Source: an uncultured Caulobacter sp. (GTDB taxonomy: Bacteria > Pseudomonadota > Alphaproteobacteria > Caulobacterales > Caulobacteraceae). Taken from it: DNA of 64,000 nucleotides. The notes under the pieces were generated by a model that saw nothing but the letters and a program-made list of their open reading frames with translations, was not told the DNA's origin and ran no database searches. A program made the position numbers and the translations under genes. The stretch is taken from positions 1 through 64,000 of the forward strand of contig NZ_CAMQSF010000012.1 in the NCBI RefSeq assembly GCF_947036865.1. The letters run 5' to 3'. Of the stretch, positions 56,706 through 64,000 are shown in pieces (within the stretch, counting starts at the first letter, position 1; each line of letters starts with the position of its first letter).

Positions 56706-59147
56706 ATGCGACTGCTTCTGCAGTGCGCAGCCCTTTGCTGCGCCCTCTTCGCCACGGCCGCGCAGGCCCGACCCTTCACCGTCGACGACCTGATGAAGAT
56801 CGATCGTCGCTCGGCGGTCGGCGCCTCGCCCGATGGCCGCTGGCTGGTCATCACGATCGATCGTGGCCTCGACCATGCGCCGCGCTTCGACTACGGCGCC
56901 GCGCCCCAGTTCATCACCCGACGGCTTTACCGCGTCGACCTCGCCCATCCTGGTCCGGCCACACCGCTCCTCGCGCAGGACGCGGACGCCGGATACACGG
57001 CCGGTCCGTTCTCTCCCGATGGTCGCCGGCTGCTGGTCACGCGCATGCGCGGGCACAGCTCCGAGAGCGGCGTCGTCGAGCTCGCCACGGGCGCTGTCCG
57101 CTGGTTTGGCGTCGGGCTCGACTTTTCGCTCATGGGACGCACCGCTCAGTGGCGCGGTGACCACGAGGTCGTCGCCATCGTCACACCGCCCGATCGCCCG
57201 CACTTCGTCTTCCGGCGTGGCTGGGAGAGCATGGCCTACCGCTCGGCGGCCGCCCGGATCACCGCGGAGACCGGAGGGCCCAGCGTGCTGGCGATCGGCA
57301 GCGGCAAATACCTCGACCGCGGCGCGCCAGGCATGCAGCGGGCGCTTGTCCGCATTGATGTCGACACCGGTCGCTTCAGACCGCTGGCGACCGGCGAGTT
57401 CCTGGATCTCGAGCTATCGTCGAGCGGCCGCTACGTGGCCACCTACGCCTATGGCGCCGACATCCAGCCGAGGGCCTCGGACCGGATCCTCGGCGGGACC
57501 TCGCCGCGACGCCGCGACCTCTCGGTCTTCGACCTGGAGACCGACAGGCGGCTGCCCGGCTGTGAGGACTGCGACCTGTCATCCTTCCTGCTGGCCTGGG
57601 CGCCGCGGTCGGACCGGTTGCTGGTCTATGCCCGCCGGCCCGGCCAGCCACCGGAGGCCGGCGGCCTCATGATGCTCACGCCGCAGACCGGCCGCCTCAC
57701 CGCTCGCCGGCTCGACCAGGTCAGACCGCGCCTCGACTACACCTACGAGGGGTTCGAGATTCCGCGCGCCGGCTGGGTCGGCGAGACGGCGGTCGTGCTC
57801 GGTCGGCCAGCGGCCGGTCCAGACTCGCCGCCCGACCGGTGGCTGAAGGTGGTGGGCGAAGGGACCGCGCCGCTCCTGCCGGAGGCGGCCCCCACGCGCC
57901 CCGACCGGATTGTCAGCGACGCGGCAGGCCGGATGGTGGTGGTCGGCGCCGGGCGGGTCTTGCGGATCGCGCGTGGCCGCATGACCAGCCTGGACGGCGC
58001 AACCGCCGCGCCGGCCCCGGTGCTGGGTGAGCAGGGCCGCCCGGCCATGGCCAGCCTGGTCGCGGGCGACGGGCTGCTCGTCCGCCGCAACGGTCGGCTG
58101 GTCAGGCTGACAGCGGAACGCGAGCAGGACCTTGGCGAAATCTCCGACACGGCCCTGGTCGTTACGGGAAGCGGCTGGTCGGTCATCGCCGACCGCGACG
58201 GCCATGGGGTCGAGACCATAAGGGCCCGACACGGCGGCGAGACGGTCGAGCTGATGACGCTCAACCCGCAACTGGCGGGCATCGAGTTCGGAGAGGTCCG
58301 GGCCATCGCCCACAAGGGCCCGAGCGGCGAGCCGCTCACCAGCTGGATCGTGCTTCCGCCAGGCTGGCGCGCGGACCGTCCGCCGCCGCTGGTGGTGATC
58401 CCCTATCCCGGCCGCGGGGTCTTCGGCGCGGCGGCCCCACCAGCCGACGCCCGGCCCGGCGCCGCCCATTCCACCGTTTCGCCGCTGGTGCTGGCTGGCC
58501 ACGGCTATGCCGTGCTCTATCCGAGCCTGCCGCACAACCGCTTCCCCAACGAACCGGCTCAGGGCCTGGCCGAGGAGATCCTCGCCGTGCTCGACACGCC
58601 GGAAGTCGCCCGCCTTGCCGATAGCGGGCGGGTGGCGATCTGGGGCCATAGCTTCGGCGGTCAGGCGGCGCTGTCAGCGGCGACCCAGTCCGATCGTTTC
58701 AAAGCCATCATCTGCACGGCCGGGATCAGTGACATGATCACGCGCTGGGGAAGCAACTTCCTGCAATCGACGCCAGAGGAGGGCCTGCCGTTCATGGGCA
58801 CCTTCGGCTATTTCGAAACCGGACAGATGGCGGTCGGCGGGCCGCCCTGGGCCGTACCGGAACGATACGTCCGAAACAGCGCGCTCTTCCACGCCGACAA
58901 GATCACCGCGCCGGTGCTGCTCGCCTATGGCGATCTCGACGAATATGGCTATGGGCAGGGCGCGGAGATGTTCGCCGCGCTCTATCGCCAGGGCAAGGAT
59001 GCGCGCCTGCTGACGTTCTGGGGCGAAGGCCATGTGGTGAACGGGCCCGGCAATGTCCGGCGGCTTTATCGCGAGGCCCTAGACTTCCTCGACGAGGCGT
59101 TCGGGGCTCGGCCGAGGTCCGAGCCCGGCGAGCCGGCGCGTCCATGA
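56706..59147 (+). CDS. prolyl-oligopeptidase-like lasso peptide isopeptidase (AtxE-like)
   Basis: GRVAIWGHSFGGQAAL serine-hydrolase motif, YGDLDEYG, EGHVV; between TBDT and cyclase genes. Confidence 0.9.
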   Translation: MRLLLQCAALCCALFATAAQARPFTVDDLMKIDRRSAVGASPDGRWLVITIDRGLDHAPRFDYGAAPQFITRRLYRVDLAHPGPATPLLAQDADAGYTAGPFSPDGRRLLVTRMRGHSSESGVVELATGAVRWFGVGLDFSLMGRTAQWRGDHEVVAIVTPPDRPHFVFRRGWESMAYRSAAARITAETGGPSVLAIGSGKYLDRGAPGMQRALVRIDVDTGRFRPLATGEFLDLELSSSGRYVATYAYGADIQPRASDRILGGTSPRRRDLSVFDLETDRRLPGCEDCDLSSFLLAWAPRSDRLLVYARRPGQPPEAGGLMMLTPQTGRLTARRLDQVRPRLDYTYEGFEIPRAGWVGETAVVLGRPAAGPDSPPDRWLKVVGEGTAPLLPEAAPTRPDRIVSDAAGRMVVVGAGRVLRIARGRMTSLDGATAAPAPVLGEQGRPAMASLVAGDGLLVRRNGRLVRLTAEREQDLGEISDTALVVTGSGWSVIADRDGHGVETIRARHGGETVELMTLNPQLAGIEFGEVRAIAHKGPSGEPLTSWIVLPPGWRADRPPPLVVIPYPGRGVFGAAAPPADARPGAAHSTVSPLVLAGHGYAVLYPSLPHNRFPNEPAQGLAEEILAVLDTPEVARLADSGRVAIWGHSFGGQAALSAATQSDRFKAIICTAGISDMITRWGSNFLQSTPEEGLPFMGTFGYFETGQMAVGGPPWAVPERYVRNSALFHADKITAPVLLAYGDLDEYGYGQGAEMFAALYRQGKDARLLTFWGEGHVVNGPGNVRRLYREALDFLDEAFGARPRSEPGEPARP

Positions 59148-60857
59148 GCGCGCCCACTGCTCGAGAACGACCGCCTCGATGATCTCGCGGTATGGCCCCT
59201 TCCAGATCAGGGTTTCAACCGTGAGCAGCTCGTCGAGAGCGGTCGGGTCGAGCAGCCCGGCCTCGACCAGGCAGCCGTCGAGCAGCAACTCGCGAAGCGC
59301 TGTGAGGTCCTCGGCGATCGCGCGGCCATAGTGGCGTCCAAGGTCGCCCTTCGACCGCCGCGCGCGGACCTCCGGCGCCAGGCGCTCCCGGAAGGCCTCG
59401 CGCGCCATGGCTCGGTCGTCGCCTCCGTGGGTCAGGGCCGTGACCGAAAGCGCGAGGCAGGTCTCCATGACCGGCTGGGCGAGCAGCGGATGAACAAGGT
59501 CGAGGACTTGTCCCCGCAGCGTGCGCCCCGACACCAGCACCTGCAGGGCCAGGTGGCGCACCTGCCGGCGCTTGGCCGGCGCCACGCCGTCGAGGTCGAG
59601 GAGCCAGCCATGAAGGGCGGGCGCTCTCTGCCGCGAGGCCAGATGGCGCGGCGGAGACGGCTCGGACCGCACCGCCCATCCGAACCGCGCGGCCTGCGCC
59701 TGTCGCCAGATTGACCAGACCGATCCATGGACGCGGCGCGCCACCGACAGCGACGGCGCGAGCCCCGCCGACCAGAACGGCCGCCGCCAGTAGGCGTCGG
59801 CGGCGACCAGCGCCCCGCCCCCGGACATGAAGACCGTATCGCCCGCCAGGCCGGTGAACAGTTGCGCCGCCCCGAGCGTTCGGGCGCGTTCGGCGATGTC
59901 GCGATCATAGTGGGCGTCGGCATTGGCGCCGCTGGGCCGGATCGCCTTGGCGGTCCGCGACAGGGTCGCAAGGTCGAGGCCGGCTCCGGATTTCGGCGCC
60001 TCGGTGAGCGCGAGGCCCAGCTGGCGGGCCGTGGCGCGGGCATAGCGCCGCTCGTCGGCGGCGGGATCCTCGACGAAGTAGTGCAGCCACTGGGCGACAT
60101 GGATTTCCGGCCGGGCGGCCAGGGCGCTGGCCACGATCGAGGAGTCGAGGCCGCCGGACACCTCGGCCATGAGCGGCGGGCCGCGGCGCGCCAGACTGGC
60201 GACCGCTCTGTCGACCGCTTCGACCAGTCCCCGGCGGGCCTCAGGACTGTCGGGTCGGGCTTCTCGCGCGAAGGCGCCGGGGCTCCAGGCCATGACCTCG
60301 CCAGAGCCGTCGAGCCAGCGCAAGGCGCCTGGTGTGGCGGCGTCGACGCCGCGCAGGGGGCAGCGTCCGGCGAGCGCCAGGCGATCGGCCAGCGCCGCGC
60401 CCAGCAGGGACCAGTCGACGGCGAGGTCGTGCGGCGGGGCGGCCTCCAGCAGGGCGTCGAGGTCCGATGCGACGACGGTTAGCGCGCCGCATCGCCAGGC
60501 CAGCGCCTCCAGGCCGCCGGACGGGTCGCGAAAGAACGCCCTGGCCGGGCCAGCCTGGTCGCGGAAGACGGCGACATAACGCCCCCAGGTTTCGCGCCCG
60601 AGCGCGCGCGCGCAATCGAGCGGATCGGCCCGCCAGGCCTCTTGGATTGATCCAAACACCTGGCCGACGACCACACCGCCCTCGTCGGGCGAGAGCCACA
60701 GAGATGGCGGCCCCAGGCTCGAGCGCCAGGCTTCGAAACCAGGCCGGACGGCGGCAAGCTCAAGGCCGAGCCGCCTCAGAGCCGCCTGGGCGCACTGGAG
60801 CGGAGCGCGGGCGGCCTGGTCGTCCGGTCGCCAGGTGAGAATCGCGTAGTCGCCCAT
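59079..60857 (-). CDS. lasso peptide macrocyclase (asparagine synthase-like, C protein)
   Basis: LMAEVSGGLDSSIVASALAARPEIHVAQWLHYF (SGGxDS), TGLAGDTVFMSGGG; start trimmed to MGDYAILTW. Confidence 0.93.
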   Translation of the reverse strand: MGDYAILTWRPDDQAARAPLQCAQAALRRLGLELAAVRPGFEAWRSSLGPPSLWLSPDEGGVVVGQVFGSIQEAWRADPLDCARALGRETWGRYVAVFRDQAGPARAFFRDPSGGLEALAWRCGALTVVASDLDALLEAAPPHDLAVDWSLLGAALADRLALAGRCPLRGVDAATPGALRWLDGSGEVMAWSPGAFAREARPDSPEARRGLVEAVDRAVASLARRGPPLMAEVSGGLDSSIVASALAARPEIHVAQWLHYFVEDPAADERRYARATARQLGLALTEAPKSGAGLDLATLSRTAKAIRPSGANADAHYDRDIAERARTLGAAQLFTGLAGDTVFMSGGGALVAADAYWRRPFWSAGLAPSLSVARRVHGSVWSIWRQAQAARFGWAVRSEPSPPRHLASRQRAPALHGWLLDLDGVAPAKRRQVRHLALQVLVSGRTLRGQVLDLVHPLLAQPVMETCLALSVTALTHGGDDRAMAREAFRERLAPEVRARRSKGDLGRHYGRAIAEDLTALRELLLDGCLVEAGLLDPTALDELLTVETLIWKGPYREIIEAVVLEQWARSWTRRLAGLGPRPSPERLVEEV

Positions 60858-60858
60858 G

Positions 60859-61509
60859 TCAGACGGCCAGAATCGGCGTGAACGGCAGGACATGGTCGAG
60901 CCGGTCATCGAGCACGGTCTCTCCCGCCTGCAGCCAGCAATGGGCCTCGAAGGGCCAGGTCTGAACCCCGAACACCCACGTGGCGTCCAGCCCGCGCCGG
61001 CGCAGGAAGGTCAGCAGAAAGAACGAGCGATAGAGGCAGACCCCCTGACACGGAGCCCAGGGCAGGAGATGTCGGAAGATGGCGACCTCGTCGGCGAGTC
61101 GCGCTGGCGCCGGCGCCTCCACATGACGGCGCGTTTGGGCGGCATGGGCGATCAGACGCCCGAACGAGCGGCCATGATAGCGGACCAGCATGGTTGTCCA
61201 GGCGCCGGCGCCCGCCATCCAGTCGGCGCCGCGGATCGATGACGCCGGATGGTCGATCAGATCGGCGCGTGGCGACGGCGGAAGGGGCGCGGCGACCGAC
61301 CGTCCCGCGCCAGCCAGACCCAGCGCGGCGGCCTCCCTGGCGACGGCGTCGTCGAGCACTTCGACTGGGCCTGTAGCCGGTTGGAAGAACAGCTCCGCGG
61401 CGTCAGGCAGGCAGAGATACTCTCCAAGGCCAGCGTCGAGCAGAACGACATCGCGGCCCAGCCGCGCGAGATGGACGTCGGGGCGCAGTCGCATGGGGTC
61501 TCCGGACAT
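60859..61509 (-). CDS. lasso peptide B protein (RRE + transglutaminase-like leader protease)
   Basis: PqqD-like N-terminus DVVLLDAGLGEYLCLPDAA; CQGVCLYRSFFLLTFLRRRGLDATWVFGVQTWPFEAHCWLQAGETVLDD (Cys/His/Asp). Confidence 0.93.
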   Translation of the reverse strand: MSGDPMRLRPDVHLARLGRDVVLLDAGLGEYLCLPDAAELFFQPATGPVEVLDDAVAREAAALGLAGAGRSVAAPLPPSPRADLIDHPASSIRGADWMAGAGAWTTMLVRYHGRSFGRLIAHAAQTRRHVEAPAPARLADEVAIFRHLLPWAPCQGVCLYRSFFLLTFLRRRGLDATWVFGVQTWPFEAHCWLQAGETVLDDRLDHVLPFTPILAV

Positions 61510-61590
61510 GAGCGCGATGGGGTCGGACGCGCCTGAGCGGGTGAAGGTCTGGCGGGGCCAGGCGACGGCGTGACCGCCGCCCGGCGAATG

Positions 61591-61707
61591 TCAGCCTTGC
61601 GGGACCATCGGCTGCAGCTGGAAGTCCAGCCCGATGTCGCCGCCGCCGCGGGTCAGGCGCTTGGCCTTGCCCAGTCTGACGATGCGGGGAGTCTGGATCG
61701 CCTTCAT
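61591..61707 (-). CDS. lasso peptide precursor 1
   Basis: Not in ORF track: MKAIQTPRIVRLGKAKRLTR|GGGDIGLDFQLQPMVPQG, Thr at -2, Gly1, Asp8. Confidence 0.93.
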   Translation of the reverse strand: MKAIQTPRIVRLGKAKRLTRGGGDIGLDFQLQPMVPQG

Positions 61708-61920
61708 GGCGTCCTCCTACGATGGCCGATCGGGGACCGGCGGTTGGTGGTGCGCGCGGCGTGATCTCGAAAGGCCATCTTCGCGACGCGACTGATGTCG
61801 ATCGCGGGCGCTCATCCGCGCCGCCTTGCGGCCAGGGCGTCGCCGGGCCTCAGGAAGCGGATGGCGCTCGCGGGCGACGAAGCCTCGTCTGGCGCTTCGC
61901 GGACACGTCACACGGCGCTG

Positions 61921-61946
61921 GCGGGCCGTCCGGGCCGACGGCCCGC
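61921..61946 (-). terminator. Stem-loop just after precursor 2
   Basis: GCGGGCCGTC-CGGGCC-GACGGCCCGC, 10-bp perfect stem, 6-nt loop, 6 nt past the stop codon. Confidence 0.7.
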
Positions 61947-61952
61947 GAAGCT

Positions 61953-62069
61953 TCAGCCGGCGTCGCGGCCGGGCTTCAGGTTGATCTCGAAGCCGACGGT
62001 GCCTTCGCCCTGCGTCAGGCGCTTGGCGTCGCCCAGGCGGACGAGGCGGAACTTGCGGGTCTTGGTCAT
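61953..62069 (-). CDS. lasso peptide precursor 2
   Basis: Not in ORF track: MTKTRKFRLVRLGDAKRLTQ|GEGTVGFEINLKPGRDAG, Thr at -2, Gly1, Glu8. Confidence 0.93.
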   Translation of the reverse strand: MTKTRKFRLVRLGDAKRLTQGEGTVGFEINLKPGRDAG

Positions 62070-62155
62070 GACGAACTCCTTGGGGTTGGGATGGCCGCAC
62101 CATCGCGGCCCTTCATCAAGGGCGCCGCCCGATCTGCATTGGCAGTATATTGCAG

Positions 62156-62776
62156 CTATAACGACGCTATATTTGCGTGGGCGCGCATGGCGCGCACCAG
62201 GTCTGCGGCCCGCAACCGGCGCGCCTCGTGGAGGTCGCCAAGGGTCGTGGCCAGTCGCGTTCGATCACCCAGGCTTTCTTCCACGGCGTCGAGTTCATCC
62301 TCGACGGAGAAGACCTTGCCCTCGATCCTCACGGAGGGCGCAAGGCGTTCGCCGACCTGGCGATAGGCGTCGAACAGGGCGCGGTTGCCAGCGCGGGCGA
62401 CGATCCAGTCGAGCACCTGGCCGAGCCGGGCGGCCGGAGGCGTCGGCTCGTCGGGTTCTGGCGGCGGCTCGGCGCCGTCTGCAATCAGCGCCTCGGCGAG
62501 ATAGAGTCGGCGAAGGCCATAGAGCTCGACGAGGTCCGAGACATCGAAGCGCGGGGCGAAGTAGCCGCGTCCGCGTCTGTCCTCGATCAGCCGTTCTCCG
62601 GCCAGCCGCGACAGCGCCTCACGCACAGGCGTGGCGCTGAGGCCAAGGTCGTGGGCCAGTTCGGTGATGGTCAGGGGCTCGCCGGAAACCAGGCGGCCGC
62701 TTCTCAGCTGGCTGCGAAGCGCTTCGACGGCCACACTGAACGGGTCTCTTGGCTTGCCGGGGGCGTCGATCCTCAC
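62156..62776 (-). CDS. GntR family (FCD-type) transcriptional regulator
   Basis: LVSGEPLTITELAHDLGLSATPVREALSRLAGERLIEDRRGRGYFAPRFDVSDLVELYGLRRLYLAEALI. Confidence 0.93.
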   Translation of the reverse strand: MRIDAPGKPRDPFSVAVEALRSQLRSGRLVSGEPLTITELAHDLGLSATPVREALSRLAGERLIEDRRGRGYFAPRFDVSDLVELYGLRRLYLAEALIADGAEPPPEPDEPTPPAARLGQVLDWIVARAGNRALFDAYRQVGERLAPSVRIEGKVFSVEDELDAVEESLGDRTRLATTLGDLHEARRLRAADLVRAMRAHANIASL

Positions 62777-63094
62777 GCAGACCTCCAGACCAGGAGACCG
62801 AACGCCAGGTTACGCCACGACTCTCCAACGATACGCAAAATAGTTTTTACGCTCTATCTTTGCAACCACAAGTATTTAAGACGGCCTATTCATTTTGATG
62901 CCAATATATTGCGTGAACGCGCAGATATTCTGCGCTTGATCTTTTCCACAACCTTAACTACGTGACGAACATCCGTCGCCCCGACCCCCGCCGCCATGAC
63001 GCCGCGGTTCTGTGGAGACGGCCCGCCGGTTACGGCTTCCGCTACAGCATCAGCCCCTGTTACACCTAGGGTAGTTCCGGCATGCGTGGTTTGG

Positions 63095-63673
63095 ATGAGG
63101 GCTAAGGACTCCGAGGACAAGAAGCGCTCGAAGCTCCTCTCGCGCGCCCTGCGGGCGGTGCGCGCGATCCGCAAGGTGAAGCCGCACGACCTTGCCAAGG
63201 CCCTGGGCCTGTCGCTGCGCGGCTACCAGAACTTCGAGGCCGGCGGCGGTCAGCTCAACATCGAGCACGTGATGGCGTTCTCGCGCGCCATGGACTGCGA
63301 CCCGATCGGCGTCCTGGCGGCGGTGCAGATCGGCAAGCCCGAGTTCGCCGCCTGGGTCGCCCAGAACAAGGCGATGATCGCGTTCATGATCACCCTTCAG
63401 GAGTTCGCCGAGGAGACGGGCGGAGCGATGGCGCGCCTTGAGACCACCACCTGGGTCTCGGCCTACCGGGAGATGTTCAGGGACCTCTCCGAAAAGGCGC
63501 TCGCGGCGCAGGCGCGCGACGAGGCCTGGCTCAGCGAAAACGCCGCCCGGCTCGGCCTCGGCGCGGCGCCGACGGCGAGCCCGACGGCGACGGGCGCTCC
63601 CCGCGCGGACGTCGAGGCGAGCGACGCGCCTGGAGACGCCCACAAGCCGGGCGGCGAGGCCGACGGCTCATAG
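63095..63673 (+). CDS. XRE-like HTH protein
   Basis: RALRAVRAIRKVKPHDLAKALGLSLRGYQNFEAGGGQLNIEHVMAFSRAMDCDPIGVL. Confidence 0.85.
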   Translation: MRAKDSEDKKRSKLLSRALRAVRAIRKVKPHDLAKALGLSLRGYQNFEAGGGQLNIEHVMAFSRAMDCDPIGVLAAVQIGKPEFAAWVAQNKAMIAFMITLQEFAEETGGAMARLETTTWVSAYREMFRDLSEKALAAQARDEAWLSENAARLGLGAAPTASPTATGAPRADVEASDAPGDAHKPGGEADGS

Positions 63674-64000
63674 CGCCCGTCCTCTGGCGCGCCCAAGCGA
63701 CCAGGCCATCCCCCCCGGCTGGAGCACCCCGCTAACCGACCGGCCGCGATGGGCCTCAAGCGCTGGTCGCCAGGGCGCCAGCCGAAAGCCAAGGCCGTCG
63801 TCGAGGACCGCGAACCGGCCGGACGCAAGGTCAAGGCGGCTCTGGTAGACGCCCGAGACAGCCTCGCCGACGCCGAGCGCTCGCGCCGGACGACCGGTCT
63901 GGGCGGCCAGCCGCGCGGCCGCGGCCTGAAGGTCGCGCGCCTGCAGCGTCGCCAGAAGTCCGGGCGCGGCGACGAGCCGCCCATCACGCACCGAGGCCAG
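63668..64000 (-). CDS. C-terminus of a DUF3363/RlxS-type relaxase (partial, runs off window)
   Basis: ALGVGEAVSGVYQSRLDLASGRFAVLDDGLGFRLAPWRPALEAHRGRSVSGVLQPGGMAWSLGRARGRAL, similar to the VSGV..G..WS.GR.RG ending I recall for this family. Confidence 0.7.
   Translation of the reverse strand: MASVRDGRLVAAPGLLATLQARDLQAAAARLAAQTGRPARALGVGEAVSGVYQSRLDLASGRFAVLDDGLGFRLAPWRPALEAHRGRSVSGVLQPGGMAWSLGRARGRAL

Noticed and set aside
61806-61890. Possible third lasso precursor (minus frame ...AIRFLRPGDALAARRRG*)
   Set aside because: Weak resemblance to the leader but no in-frame start codon (upstream TGA), no LT motif and no core; coincidence or decay.
62996-63095. Longer 5' extension of the XRE ORF
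   Set aside because: The internal ATG at 63095 begins the recognisable protein; the upstream segment has poor coding character.

Overview
High-GC alphaproteobacterial window, Caulobacter-like in gene content and codon use (taxon is inference). Left part (1-7.6 kb) is core-like chromosome: dnaX (partial), nudC, AMP nucleosidase, a dicarboxylate symporter, a DUF6491-like protein, Lrp/AsnC and phhA. 7.9-16.3 kb is an accessory patch of small regulators, enzymes, gene remnants and short repeats. At 16.28 kb a 3' fragment of a tRNA-Arg(ACG) gene abuts a 14-bp inverted repeat, followed by a tyrosine integrase. This looks like one end of an integrative conjugative element (ICE) running rightwards. 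The element carries an HTH/PIN toxin-antitoxin pair, a serine-recombinase + two-ParB-like operon, an S1/P1 nuclease, traG/copG/trbBCDEJKLFGI, LysR and a fused MNT-HEPN gene. It also carries a defence region: Vsr+Dcm divergent from a GHKL/MORC-like ATPase + Rossmann-like partner, then an RHH-Dcm-McrB-DUF2357 nuclease-Vsr operon. Beyond that is a complete-looking lasso peptide cluster (ECF sigma, FecR, TonB receptor, isopeptidase, cyclase, B protein, two unannotated 38-aa precursors, GntR). The window ends in what looks like the C-terminus of a DUF3363/RlxS-type relaxase, so the ICE probably continues past the right edge and the defence and lasso clusters are its cargo. All assignments come from reading sequence and motifs; no database search was run.
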